Source: Amoebidium appalachense | Taxonomy: Eukaryota; Ichthyosporea | DNA length: 64,000 nucleotides | Direction: 5' to 3' | Assembly (NCBI GenBank): GCA_963693365.1 | Contig: CAVNZM010000014.1 | Location: 5,766,001-5,830,000 of the forward strand | Part shown: positions 28,186 to 43,448 of the stretch, piece by piece | How the letters are laid out: each line of letters starts with the position of its first letter | Position numbering within the stretch: the first letter of the stretch is position 1 | Program-made: the position numbers and the translations under genes | The notes under the pieces: generated by a model | Databases searched by the model: none | Seen by the model: the letters and a program-made list of their open reading frames with translations, nothing else | Told to the model about the DNA's origin: nothing

Positions 28186-28904
28186 CCCTCTCCCCCCTCA
28201 CTTTCGACCCGAGTTTCTACCCTTCCCTCCATCCGCACATCACACCGCAAACACATCCGTATTTACTTTAAGATTTGGTGTTGTGGATGTATGGATGCGA
28301 AGGTGTAACATACAGTTGCGCATGTGCAAGCGCCTCCAATCCCCGCAAACTCGGAGAATCGAAAATCACACACCCTTATCTTAGGGGCATGTTGCAAGGT
28401 CTCGATGTAAAAAGAACAAGTTTAAGTATACGGATTTAAAACTCACACAAGTGACACTGAACGCTGTCCGTATGTGTACTGTATAAAGCTTTGTGTGTTT
28501 GGGCGGGCGGGTGGGGGGGGGGGGGGGGAGGGGGAGGGGGAGGGGGAGGGGGAGGGGAGGGGAGGGGGGGGAGGGCGGGGAAGGAATGAAGTGTGTGCGT
28601 AAGGGTTGAGTGTGGTTCTGGTGCCGGACGGATGTATGTATGTGTAGTTGTGTAGGGTTGGTGGTAGGGGAGTGGGGAAGGAGGCGAATGCCTGATGCGA
28701 CAGGTGTGTTGACTTCGTGGTTTGTGTGTGTTTCTGTGGATATTGTACATGACATTGTGGGAAGGGGTATTTGCGGGGAGGGGGGGAGGGGAACGGGGAG
28801 AGGGACGGGCGCGCTAGGAGTTGGACCTTTTTCTTTTTTGTTTCTCCTTTATAATCTTTTCCTGTTCATTTGTGTGTGTGTGTGCGCGTGCGTGCATGTG
28901 TGTA

Positions 28905-28938
<34 letters not shown>

Positions 28939-29464
28939 AGTGTGTGTGGTGTGGTGGTGGTGGGGGGGGAGGAGAGGAGGGAAGAAGGGGCATGGCCAAC
29001 CACTGTGACCGGCTCTTCATTGACTCGATTTTTTTTTCCATTATCGAAGTACCTCATCAGGTCTTCAATGATGATGAACAATAAATACTCTTGGTGCGAC
29101 ATCTAATAGTAAACTGGTCACTTCCCACCACATTCTAGAACTTTGTCGATCTGTACTCGCTTATCAGCACAGAAAACGGTGGGGTCAAAACGTTCAGCTT
29201 AATAACACCCAAGAACACTTTTAACCTAGGCACAAACAAAGCAAACACCTGCATCACCGTGCTCGATTACTTGCTTTACTATGCCTCCCCCCCCCCCCCC
29301 CCCCCCCCCTCTCCCCTCCCCCCCCCTTCAAGCCCCACCACCATAAATTCATTGGTTATAAGTAGGCCCCAAGCCAAGACAATGGATACTGAGGTTTTCA
29401 CACCACAGAATAAATGCAATGGATTCACTTATCTTGCTCTAATCATACCACGAATACAGCATAC

Positions 29465-29532
<68 letters not shown>

Positions 29533-29730
29533 TGTGTGTGTGCATGCATATATGTTCGTGGCGATATGCTGCACTTCCCAGGTCACACTGTTGTGCACCC
29601 ACAATCCACACAATCCCCCTCTACCTACAAGTAAGGGGCTTTAACTCTAAGAAGAGCACCAAAATAAATAGCCAAAACAAACAAAACAAACAAACAAAAA
29701 CACATACCAAAACCAACCAGCTTTACCACA
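25313..29730. repeat. Intergenic region with extreme poly-G/poly-C content
   Basis: G runs at about 25490-25555, 25630-25690, 25858-25950 and 26220-26269 (about 46 G in a row), with more at 27350-27480 and 28510-28580. C runs lie at about 27600-28200 and 29286-29330. (GT)n is at about 28870-28945 and 29465-29545. Unique islands at 26520-27300 carry overlapping ORFs on both strands with no recognisable product. The 3' end of ELP2 lies at the right edge. Confidence 0.65.
29465..29545. repeat. (GT)n microsatellite downstream of ELP2
   Basis: A nearly pure (GT)n tract in unique flanking sequence, about 190 bp beyond the ELP2 stop codon. Confidence 0.9.
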
Positions 29731-30243
29731 TCACACCAACAAATCCATACCAACCGCAAAAACCCGCACCGAATGATCCACACCGCACGTCCCCAACAGC
29801 ATTCCATCATCATGGATCGCCGTGCTCCACTTCACTTTGCGCACCGTGCTCGCGTGCCATTGGCTCTCGTGAATCGCCCTGGCGTCGCGCCAATCCCCAC
29901 TGGCCGCCCCCGATCCAATCAAAACGTGCAGCGCCCCATTATCCAGACCAATCGCAACGACGTATTTCCCGTCCTTGGTCTTGATTGGTGCAAAATCAAC
30001 CGCGGTTATGCTCTCAGCCATTTTAACCGTAGAAGCCGCATTTGTAGACCAAGTGGTATTATTTTCCCCATTTGGAATATTCCAGAATTTGACGGTTTTA
30101 TCACGTGATACAGTGGCGAAAAATGTGCCGTCAGGAGCCCATGCACCCCCCCAGAGAATGCGCTCGTGGGCTTTGGGGGCTTTTGCGACGGGGGTGTAGG
30201 GGGACCCGTTGGCGGACTCGAATATGCACCAGCCTCGGTCGCT

Positions 30244-30300
<57 letters not shown>

Positions 30301-31048
30301 TGTGAGTGTGTGTGTGTGTTTGTGTGTGTGTGTTGAGTGAGCAGCTGTGTGTGGGGCCGGGCGCGCACGTACATGAGTTGAGGGGGGAGGGGGAGTGGGA
30401 GGGGGGGAATGGCGGAGAGAAAGAAGTCAATAAGGAGATGAGCACCGGAGTGTTTTCCCAAGCCCCCACGAGCAAAGCACAGGCTTCACCATGAAAAGGC
30501 CTTATTGTACGTATACACGATGAGAAGCATGGTGCAGGACATATGCACAGGCAAACATTCAAGTATGCAATATCAGCCATGCACACAGTATGCGTCATAA
30601 GCATTGCCCATCCTCAGGGAGGGCCCAAGTCATCAATCGCGTCTGAGTTTCGACCCTTTGGCCCCGCGTATATACGACTCTCCAACTCAAACAGCAGCAT
30701 CACGAGGGGGGGGGAAGGGGGGGGGGGGGAAGGGGAGGACGGAGGGATGTGTGCGGTGAACGTGTGTGTGCCTGGAAGAGAGGGAGGGTCGAGGGTTGGT
30801 TTTAGGGGAGGGTCACGTGTTTGAATAAGGGGGCGAGAGGGGGGGGGGGGGGGGGGGGGGCTCCCGGTACAAGCTACTCAGGTGTCACAACGGGGGGGAG
30901 GGGGGAGGTTGTATGCAATGACGGGCTGGCAACGTGGAAGCAATGACCTCAAAAAACATGAACAAAGATACAGCAACAAAAACAGCATTACCCAGACACA
31001 ATAACAAAAGCACAAACCAAAACGAAACAATGTGCAACGAGAAGACAC

Positions 31049-31109
<61 letters not shown>

Positions 31110-32114
31110 TGAATGCGGAACACGGTACGAAGTACGCATACACGAAGGACACATGCAAAGGCAAACATTCAAGTATGCAACATCAGCCATACGCACAGTA
31201 TGCGTCATAAGCAGAGCACATCCTCAGGGAGGGCCCAAGTCATCAATTGCGTCTGAGTTTCGACCCCTTAGCCCGCGTATATACGACTCTCCAACTCAGA
31301 CAGCAGCATCAACTGAACTTGGGAGGGTCAACCCGTCTTGATCAAAGACGAGCAGGGTTGCTTATGCAAGCAAGGTGAGCAAAACGGTGAAGATGTGTGT
31401 GCAAACTAATGCAGTGCAGCGAAAAATGCGTATGTGCTTACAGATGCACGACACAGGGGGGGGGGGGGGGGGAGGGGGGGGGGGGGGGTTTGAATGCGTC
31501 AAAAAGTACGAAGTACACAAGAACAAACGGATAACACGATGCAGAATGCAAGCCATACATAAAGAGTATGCATAATAAGCAGAGCCCATCCTCAGGGGGG
31601 GCCCACGTCATCCACAGTACCCGGGGGGGGGGGGGGGGGGGGGGGGGGGAGGAGCAGATATAGAGGGTGGCAACTACCACGAAGGCAAAGACATTGAAAA
31701 ACCACAAAGGGAAGAACAAAAAAAGGGATACGTTTCAAACTCACCGTGAGACGGACAAAAGGTATCTGTCGTCGGGGGAGAACGCCAACTGAGTCACAGT
31801 CAGGGTGTGGCCGGGGAGGGTGTATGCCTCCACCCACCTCTTAGCATCCCACACACGGATTACGGCGTGTTCGGGTGTGCTTGCCTTGCAGGCAGACGCT
31901 ATGTACGTGCCTGTGTGTGTGCTTGCGACTGTGAAGATGTCGTATCCGTGCCCGTAGAGCTTCTGCGTCTCTGGCCAGAGGGTGTTGCTGTACGTGTGTA
32001 CGTGTGTGTGTGTGTGACAGTCGGGGGGGAAAGGGGAAAGAGGCACATGTGAGCAGATGTGTTGTGTGCTTACAAGTGTAAGTGTAGGTTACGAGTGTGT
32101 GTGTGTGTGCGTGT

Positions 32115-32154
<40 letters not shown>

Positions 32155-32180
32155 GTGTGTGTGTGTGTGTGTATGCATGT

Positions 32181-32218
<38 letters not shown>

Positions 32219-32236
32219 TGTGTGTGTGTGTGTATG

Positions 32237-32302
<66 letters not shown>

Positions 32303-32833
32303 CATGTGAGTAGACGTGAGTACTGGTGTCTGTGACTGTTGTGTGTGTTCGTGAGTGTGAGTGTGAACGTCCATGTACGTGTCGATGTGTAGTATGGGTG
32401 TACATGTGGGTGTATAAGTGAACACGTGTGAATGTATGAGTATACAAACACGTGTGAATGTATGAGTATACAAACACGTGTGTATGTGCCTGTGTGCCAG
32501 AGCTTGTGTCAATGCACGTGTACTATTCATGCGCTTCAGTGACAATATGTGTATTAGCATGCGTTTGTGGGCATGTGTGCATGAGTATGTGTCTAATTAA
32601 ATGCATCTGAACGGGCAAGGGTTGGTGTACGTGTGTGCCTGAGTGTACATAGATGTGTATATCTTTGTGCGCAAACGTAAGTTGAGTGTTCGTGTACTCA
32701 CGGTATGCAGGATGGGGCCCACGGCAAAATCACTCTCAAAGCAAGCCACCAATCCTCACATTCTTCCGAAAACCATCCCCCCCCCCCCCCCTCCCTTCCC
32801 TCTCTTCCCCCAGCACACACGTGCACACATATC

Positions 32834-32902
<69 letters not shown>

Positions 32903-33258
32903 AACCCCTTTTCCCTCCAGAGGTTCCCATTTACCAACTGCATGTCCACCCTCCCTGTTTTCAACACAAGTTTCCAGGAAGAGGGACAAGAGGTTTCGGG
33001 ATTGAAGAGGGGGCGTAGGGGGAAGGAAGACATGCCTGTGTTAAGAGAGACGGAGGGAAAGCGAGGGGAGGGGGGAGGGGGAAAGGCTTCTGGGAACTAA
33101 AAAGAGAGAGAGGGGGAGGGGGAGGGGAGAATAGGAAGGGTGGGAGAGATGGGGGAGGGAGGGAGGGAGGGGGGGCAGGGGAAAGAATGTGTTACAGAGT
33201 ATGAAATACACGGACAACACAGAGCTGATTGTGAGAGGAAAAAAAAAGGCACCGGCAA

Positions 33259-33294
<36 letters not shown>

Positions 33295-33770
33295 GTACCG
33301 GCTCAGATGCTCCTCCAGTGGGGGCTCATTGACGGGTCGGTTGGGGTTGTATGTGAAGGTGGGGGGGTTTTCCTCTGCGAAATTGTCATCTTCGGCAGCC
33401 ATTCGCTCACTCTCAACGTTCTCGAGAAAAAGGCCTTTGTTGGAGAGGCCTAGCGCTGGAACACTTGCACCCAGCGGCCTTTGGCCAATCTGCAATAGTA
33501 TTTAAATTTAGTTGTTGACTTGAAACTCAAGCTAATACATTTAATTATTAGTTAACACTTTCAAATCTTGGTTGATACCTCTAAAATATAGTTGCTCTGA
33601 TTTGGCTAATAGTGTTAGTCAAAAAAGTGGAAACCCGAGGTAACCGAACGAGGGGAGAAGGGGCGGAGGCAAAGATCGAAACAATCAGCGAAGTGAGGGC
33701 TTCGGGGCATTGGTAGAAATGTGAATGGCTGTTAAAGGGGCGGGGCGGAAGTGTGTGTATGTGTGTGTGT

Positions 33771-33820
<50 letters not shown>

Positions 33821-34874
33821 AGGTCTTTTGCCCTCTCTCCTCTGCCTCTCCTCTCTCCCCCCCCCCCCCCCCCCCTCCCCCCCCCCCCCCCCCCCCCCCC
33901 CCCTTCCCCCCTCGCATCCTCCCCCTCTCTTTTTCTCCTTTGATGGGATGGTGTATATGTATGTGCAGAAGTGTGTGTATCAATGTGTGTATATGTATAT
34001 GGTGTGTGCATGTGGGGTACATACGATTGTAAGCCCCGAGGGGAAGGGGGAAGAGGGGAGGGGGAGTGAGGGGGGAGAGGGGTTCCAACACCCGCAAAAG
34101 ATATGAATCGATTATAAGAACCATTGCTGGTATAGCAAAATATTGTACTGAGGATTGGGGGAGAGAGTGGGAACTCCGGGGGAGGAGGGGGGAAGCGAGC
34201 AGAGTAGGGGTAAGAGGGGGGGGGAGACAAAGAGGCAGAGGAGGGAGGGATAAGGAGATGTGGAAGGGACGGGGGGAGGGGGGTTAAGAGGGCCCGGAGG
34301 GGGGCCGGGGGAAGGGGGGGGGGGGGAGAGGGGAGGAGGGAGGGGGCATTAAGAAAAAGCCCAGTGTAGAAGCCCAGGGAATAGTTAGAAGGTTGCAGGA
34401 TGAAGAGATTAGGCCGCTAAGTGGTCTAAAATGCCAAGGGTGTGTTAAAAATGAAGGTAGAAGTTGTGAGTGGTGGGTCTATGCATGTACTATGGGTTCT
34501 CGTGCAGGTGAAAAGACGTAGTACCAAGAGGAACATTGAAAACGAGCAACGGCGGTTGGTTTCTTTTTTGGGGGGGGGAGGCGATGAGATCGAAGCTGGG
34601 AAGGGGGGAGGGGGGCATCTGGGAGAGGGAAGAGGGGAAGGGAGAGTGACAGAGAGCGTGGGGATGGGAAGGGGGAGGGTGACGAGGGGAGGGGGGAACC
34701 GGGGGCGCGGGGGAAGGGCAGGAGGGGAGGAAGGGAAGGATGTATGGCTGGAAGGGGGCAGAAGGGACCGGAAGACGGAGAGAGAGAGAAAAGAGAGAGA
34801 GGAACACAGAGAGAAAGGAAAAGGGAAAGAGAAAGAGAGAGAGAGAAGTGAAATCGAGAGAGGGAGAGAGAGCG

Positions 34875-34969
<95 letters not shown>

Positions 34970-35205
34970 GCGGAGCGCATCTGTGTGTGTGTGTGTGTGT
35001 GTGTGGGAGGAAGAGTGATGCTGTGTGTGTGTGTGCGGGGGGGGGGGGGGGGGGGGGGGGGGGGTTGTTAAATCATCCTCATGGCAAAGAGGCAAAGGGA
35101 GATGCCGCAACACACTCAGGAGCGAGAGAGGGGAAGGGGGAGGGGGGGGGGGGAGAGAGAAAGAGAGAGAGAGAGAGAGAGTGTGTGTGTGTGTGCGCGC
35201 GCGCG

Positions 35206-35302
<97 letters not shown>

Positions 35303-36926
35303 TTACTACCTGCTGCCTATCAAACTCGACCCCACACAGTGCCTCGCACGCATCCACAAAATTCTCCGGGGCGTCAAAAACACGCACCACCTTTTCCTCT
35401 GCCCCGCTCACATACTGCAGCCGAGAAACAAACGCACAGCACTGCATGTCGTACCCGTGTATCTGCGGCCTTGCAATTTCATGCCAGACCCCCCTTTCCG
35501 GCCTGTAATTTTGCAATCTCCCGAACAATCGCGCTGTCTGATCGCTACTCACACTCAGAAGATATCCCCCCGCGGGCTCCCACGCCAAATCTTCGACCGG
35601 TCCGAAATGCCCCGTGACTGAAATTTGTGGAACCCATCGACCCCCCCTTCCCCCTTCCTCCGCCTCCCCGCCACCTTCCGAATCGGGAACATGTTTCCAT
35701 CTTTGGAAGGCGCCTTGGCACCCGTGCGCCATGATCTCCCTGCCACCCGGTCCCCATAAACCCCCAACAAAACCAAAAGTCCCCCCTCCCAACTCCCCCA
35801 CACACACCTCATTCACCCAAACGTGATGGTCCTTGGAGGGGCGCCATATCATCATCGTCTTATCCATGGAGGCCGTAAGAAGGCACATCTGGGGGGATTT
35901 TTGCAAATTTTCTCCAAGTTTCCCACTGGGAAGGGGTTGCCACTGCACCGAATAAACCCACTCGTCGTGAGCCACCAGAACCGATTCCTTTCTTGCTTCG
36001 TACACGACCCCCCCCTCCATTTTGATCAACTCGCGTTTCGCCCGAATTTGCAGCGTTTGATGTTGGGGGTCTTTATCGAGGGGGTTCTTGGACTGGGGTT
36101 GCCCAATTTCCTCAGGTTCCGCGGACGAAATTCGCCACAATCGCACGGTGCTATCCTGCGACCCACTTGCCAATAATAAATCATGGGTGCTCGAATTTTC
36201 AGCGCCCTCTGAGGGGAACGGGGAAGAGAACGCCAGACAGGGTATCCAATCTTTGTGACCCACCAAATTCAGCATTTTCCGAAATTCCGTTGAACTTCCG
36301 GAAGTTTTCTGCCGTGTAAATAGGTGAATTTTGGAATCTACGCACCCAACCGCGAGGATTTCTGCTTCTTCGCCGTTCGGAAGCCGCGTGAGAGACGTCG
36401 ACAGTGCATACTTGGTTTTAAAATCTATCACCTGACGCTGGCTCAAAAATTCGTCCGATTTTCCCCTCGAGCTCCCCCAAATTTTCATGGTACCATCCAC
36501 CGAGGTTGAAATTACGCATATCTCGTCTCCGTTGGACAGCGGTGCGCCACTTTGACCCAGCACACATAGGGACGTAACGGGGCCTTTGTGAGCCGAAATT
36601 GTTTGGATACACCTCCACGGAATTTGGCCCCCTAGATCACTTGAACCCCCCAGCGCCCACACCCGAACCGTTCCGTCCGTCGCCGCTGTCACGAGAAGTT
36701 CCTCCCAATCTTCCGAAATCACGCCACCCTGTCCACCGGTTATCCACCGTACACAGTTCACTCGGCCTTCGTGCCCCCTCAGCGTGGAAACTATTCTGTC
36801 ACCGGGTAGATATACAGCTACGAAATTTGAGGCGCCAAAAGCAACCAACCCGTTAGGACCCCAGTCGGCTGCCCCGGGAACACCGTTGCAGCCGACGGAG
36901 ACGTGCACAGTCCGCGCCACCCCCAT
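29731..36926 (-). CDS. ELP2: Elongator complex protein 2 (WD40 protein), complete, four exons
   Basis: Exons on the minus strand: 36926-35310, 33489-33299, 31987-31745 and 30241-29731, giving 853 codons plus stop (human ELP2 is about 826). All introns are GT-AG and phases match. The protein is two stacked WD40 propellers. Diagnostic matches to ELP2 include [60 protein letters not shown] and a C-terminal [11 protein letters not shown]2 is a scaffold subunit of Elongator, which modifies wobble uridines of tRNAs. The first exon alone encodes 539 residues. The ATG at 36926 follows CACACAG, so a 5' UTR intron is possible; the N-terminus aligns a few residues short of human. Intron 3 carries three SINE-like copies and intron 1 begins with about 100 bp of (CT)n on the sense strand. 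Confidence 0.95.
30245..30330. repeat. (GT)n next to the ELP2 exon 4 acceptor
   Basis: On the transcribed strand this is (CA)n that runs to within a few bases of the acceptor (CATACACAG) of exon 4. Confidence 0.9.
30503..30702 (-). mobile_element. SINE-like repeat, copy 4 (3' end lost)
   Basis: A minus-strand copy with A-box-like and B-box-like words (CCAACTCAAACA and GAGTTTCGACC as read on the plus strand) and most of the body. The 3' end and poly-C tail are missing. It lies in ELP2 intron 3 in sense orientation. Confidence 0.75.
31051..31107. repeat. 57-bp pure poly-G (poly-C on the ELP2 sense strand)
   Basis: An uninterrupted homopolymer, the longest seen in the window. On the minus strand it follows the 3' end of the full-length repeat copy at 31108-31455. 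Confidence 0.9.
31108..31455 (-). mobile_element. SINE-like repeat, copy 5 (full length)
   Basis: This is the full-length minus-strand counterpart of the copy at 15381-15744: the same leader, A-box-like word at 31302-31291, B-box-like word at 31266-31255, the same body and GCATTCAAA end, then 57 C. Its 5' end abuts the poly-C tail of the next copy (31456-31488), giving a tandem arrangement. Sense orientation in ELP2 intron 3. Confidence 0.75.
31489..31622 (-). mobile_element. SINE-like repeat, copy 6 (second subfamily, body only)
   Basis: A diverged subfamily with TTATTATGCATACTC and GCATCGTGTTATCCG words shared with the copies at 45110 and 48336. It ends in GCATTCAAA and is followed by about 33 bases of C with one T on the sense strand. 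ELP2 intron 3, sense orientation. Confidence 0.75.
32090..32310. repeat. Long (GT)n block in ELP2 intron 2
   Basis: About 200 bp of (GT)n with TATG and GATG interruptions. It is (CA)n on the ELP2 sense strand and lies about 100 bp upstream of the exon 3 acceptor. Confidence 0.9.
32834..32900. repeat. Poly-C run of about 67 bases in ELP2 intron 2
   Basis: A very long C run on the plus strand, which is poly-G on the ELP2 sense strand. A second G run at about 33261-33293 ends just before the exon 2 donor, so the same intron has sense poly-C near its donor and sense poly-G later. Confidence 0.85.
33770..33905. repeat. Adjacent poly-G and poly-C runs in ELP2 intron 1
   Basis: About 49 G (33771-33819) are separated by about 40 bases from C runs (33857-33903). 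The two are complementary and close enough to fold back. Confidence 0.9.
34875..35300. repeat. (CA)n, (GA)n, poly-G and (GA)n tracts at the ELP2 exon 1 donor
   Basis: (CA)n at about 34876-34926, an A run, (GA)n, (GT)n, then G runs at about 35038-35064. A (GA)n tract of about 90 bp (35211-35299) touches the exon 1 donor, so on the sense strand the intron starts GTAGTAACCA and continues as (CT)n. Confidence 0.9.
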
Positions 36927-38810
36927 CCTGTGTGTGTGTGTGGGGGGGGGGAGGGGAGGGGGGGGGGGGGGGGGGGGGGGGGGAGGGGGGGGGGGGGGGG
37001 GGGGAGGGGAGGGGGGCAAGAGGGGGGGGGGGGGGGGGGGGGGGGGCATGCAGCATCAGAAGCAGGTAAAAGTTGAGTGAGTAAATATGCGTTCTTGTTT
37101 AATTCCCACAAGGCCGGCGAAGAAAGGCAAAGCACGGGGCAGGGGAAGGGGGGCGGGAGACAATTTACAGCGTCTAGGATCCCCTCCCCCTCCCCTCTCT
37201 CGCTCTCTCTCTCGCTCGCGGTCCCTCTCACTCTCCCCCCTCTCTCTCCTCTCTCCCTCCGCCCTCCTCTCCTCTTCCCCCCGCCCCCCCCGCCCCCCCC
37301 CCCTCCCCCCCCCCCCCCCCCCCCCTTCCTCTCTCTCTCCCCCCTTCATCTTTCTCCCTCCCTCTTTCAACCCTTGTTACTACCCTGCCCCTCCCTCTCT
37401 TTCCCCTCCCCTCCCACTCCTCTTAAGTTGTCCCGTCCAAAAGCCTATTCCCTCCACGCCTCCTGATATCTCCTGCTGCTTATTCTGATTTTTCGAGATC
37501 TCCCCCTTACCTTACGCCTCTTTCCTTCCCTCCTTTGCCCTCCTCACCCATTGCCCCACCCCCCCACCCCCCACCCCCCACCACCACACCCCGCCCTCAT
37601 CTCACGACTGCCCTCATCTTACGAACTGTATCCTACCCAAATTTCACTGAAAATGCAAACAACTTCTGACCAACTCCCTGTTTCAAAACCGTTACCTTCT
37701 GGACAACCCCTCCTGTCCAACCATTTCTCCCTGGCCCGGCCCTCTTTCTCAGACGGCTACAAGACGATTCCTATTTCTCACTCCATGAGGTACATTATGC
37801 TCCTTCCTCCCATTTTTTCCCACTATATCAATCCAGGAGGCATTGTTTCGGCATATCTCTGTCTCCCCCCCCCCCCTCCCCCCCCCCCCCCCCCCCCCTC
37901 CCCAGCCTCCCCCCCCCCCCCCTTCTCCCCAAACACACACACACACACCGATCTCTCTCGCTTGCACAACCATTCCACGACATGTCAGGTGCAGTCATCC
38001 CTCCCTTGTCCCCCCCCCCCCCCCCTCCCCCCCTAACTCCCCCCTGGACCCCTTCTCTTCCCCACAATAAACGCTTCTTCCATATTGTTTTGTTTATTTC
38101 TATACAATGCCCTTCCTAATGATCTTATTCTCTCCTCTTGTCTCCTTTTCCTTCTTCTCCCACCGTTTTCACCGTTTTCTTCGTGCAAGATCTACTTCCA
38201 TAGTTTCCCTCCCTCACCCCCGTACACGCACACGCATCCACTTTACCTGCACACGCACTGTGCCAGCAGGCTCCCTTCTTCCCGATGTTCTTTGTTGATA
38301 CTACAAGTGGAAACAAGGATTCACTCCAGCTATAATCTTCCACCGAGATTCGCCAAGGAAAAAACGAAAACGAAAAAACAGGTTGTGCACTTGAAGTACC
38401 CACGTGAACTCCAGTGGAGTGACACTCGATATTGGCCACTTGTTCATAACATCGTATTTGAGATACTAAGCTGTTTTCGAAACCATCTTATGCAAAACCT
38501 CTTTTTCCCTCTACCGCGTATATGTCAATAGGGTGTTATAGTAACGAATGATTTCTGAGCCAGACAAATTCTTCGGTGCTTAAAAAAAAAACGTTCACAA
38601 CGAAAGTCCTTTTTCGAGTTTTGACGTGTACCTTTTTTGCAGCCGCTACTTGTCATAGTTTGGCTTCACACACATTCCTCTTACAGACCTAGTGACTCGG
38701 GACGTTATCTCTTTACGTTTTCCTGTAGGAAATCTGGCTTTTTTCCACTCCATTTATCAGGCCCTCACATCTCTTCGATGTGAACCCACCACACACTGTT
38801 TCCATCCCAT

Positions 38811-38843
<33 letters not shown>

Positions 38844-39048
38844 ACAAGCACATACACACAAACACATAGCCAACCACCTACCCAGCCGGTTGGCCACTCT
38901 CCACCATTTGCCACACACTTAACAACCCCACAGACCTTCCCGTCACCTCCCTCCGCCCTTACGTAACATCTACCTTCTAACCTCCCTACACTCTCTTTTA
39001 CACTTACCATTCACTCGTATCAACAACCTCGTTAACTTAATATTCAAC
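36927..39048. other. Divergent ELP2/ALG14 intergenic region
   Basis: 2.1 kb between two divergently transcribed genes. G runs at about 36940-37046 and pyrimidine-rich sequence at 37180-37480 lie near ELP2. Poly-C at about 37865-37925 and 38812-38840 lies towards ALG14. No ORF is supported and no TATA box is evident next to either start codon. It probably contains both promoters. Confidence 0.6.
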
Positions 39049-42295
<3,247 letters not shown>

Positions 42296-42442
42296 TTTTG
42301 TTTTAATCTTTAAGTTTTACCTTCGTTTTTTAGTTTTTAACTGAGATTTCCACGTCACAAGAGGCTACCGTCTTCCCACCATCTCCAGATCAGACAGGGC
42401 TCAAGTGTAGGTTGAGATGGAGGTGGCGGGGAGCGGGACAGT

Positions 42443-42494
<52 letters not shown>

Positions 42495-43448
42495 TGTTTG
42501 TGTGTGTGTGTGTGTGTGCGCGCAAGTGGGCGGGGTGGGGGGAGGGGGGGGGGGGGGGGGGGGGTTCTGTGCTTTCGGAGACGCTAGTTTGCTCTTTCTA
42601 ATGTGTGAAACTTGTGACGACTCAAATAGGAAGGAAGTATTTTTTTTTTGCGAAGTTTCTTTCTTTTTTTTTTTTTTTTTTTTTTTTTTTCTTTCGTGAA
42701 AAGTCTCTAATGGTTGCCTCCCGAGACGTATTGCATCACATATAGATAAAGGAAATATGAACTGATATATTCCGAAAGTTCCTAACTGTCAGAAGCGATG
42801 AATTGATGAAGTGTATGTCCCGATAGTAATGTTGTATGCACGAGTGCTGACAGTTACAAAGAATAAATTTTGAATTAACGGTGCGTATTTACAATGGTGC
42901 CGGAAAGAATACATATGCATGGCGGACATGTATTACGGGCCTTCTTTTCTCTCTCCTTTAAGCCCCCGTAGCTACTACAGTGCGCGTTTAGTGTCTCTCA
43001 AATGGTTATTTGTTTGCCTGATTTGAAATAACGTCGGATGAAGGGATACGGTACGACATGGAAGTGCAAGTCCTCAACGATAACAAAGAAGAAAGGGAAA
43101 GAAAAGAAAACGAATTCGATCGGTGGATACTACGGGATGATAGCGCAAACATTCTGGCCCACTGTTCAAGCCCGTAATTAGATTCTTTTGGCCAAAGATG
43201 AATCTAAAATAAGCGAAATCATGCATTCTGGCGTTATGCATGTGTCAGTCGCCTGCAGCTGCAGCGCGTCAGCCGGCAGTTTTTCGTTTTCTCGTCACTG
43301 CTCTTTGTACAAGTCTCGGTGAATGAGCTGTTGTCATTCACATAGAAACACAGGGTTTTTGTGACCGAAAAGACCCTTTTTTAGCTGTATAGCGCAACAA
43401 ACGGAGAACTAGTATACACTGCCTTTTTGGTAGAATACAACCTTAAAA
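42296..43448. other. ALG14-FARSA intergenic region
   Basis: (GT)n at about 42445-42518, a G run at 42546-42564 and a T run at 42663-42690, then about 750 bp of unique AT-rich sequence before the FARSA ATG. A possible poly(A) signal AATAAA lies at about 42862. No ORF or RNA gene is seen. Confidence 0.6.

Noticed and set aside
31255-31302. A genuine tRNA gene at the A/B boxes of the repeat
   Set aside because: No acceptor stem or anticodon arm pairs convincingly, and the segment is part of a dispersed family. It is treated as a tRNA-derived head.
35079-37049. ELP2 start codon in the proline-rich upstream extension
   Set aside because: That extension is poly-C translated as Pro. ELP2 similarity begins right after the ATG at 36926.
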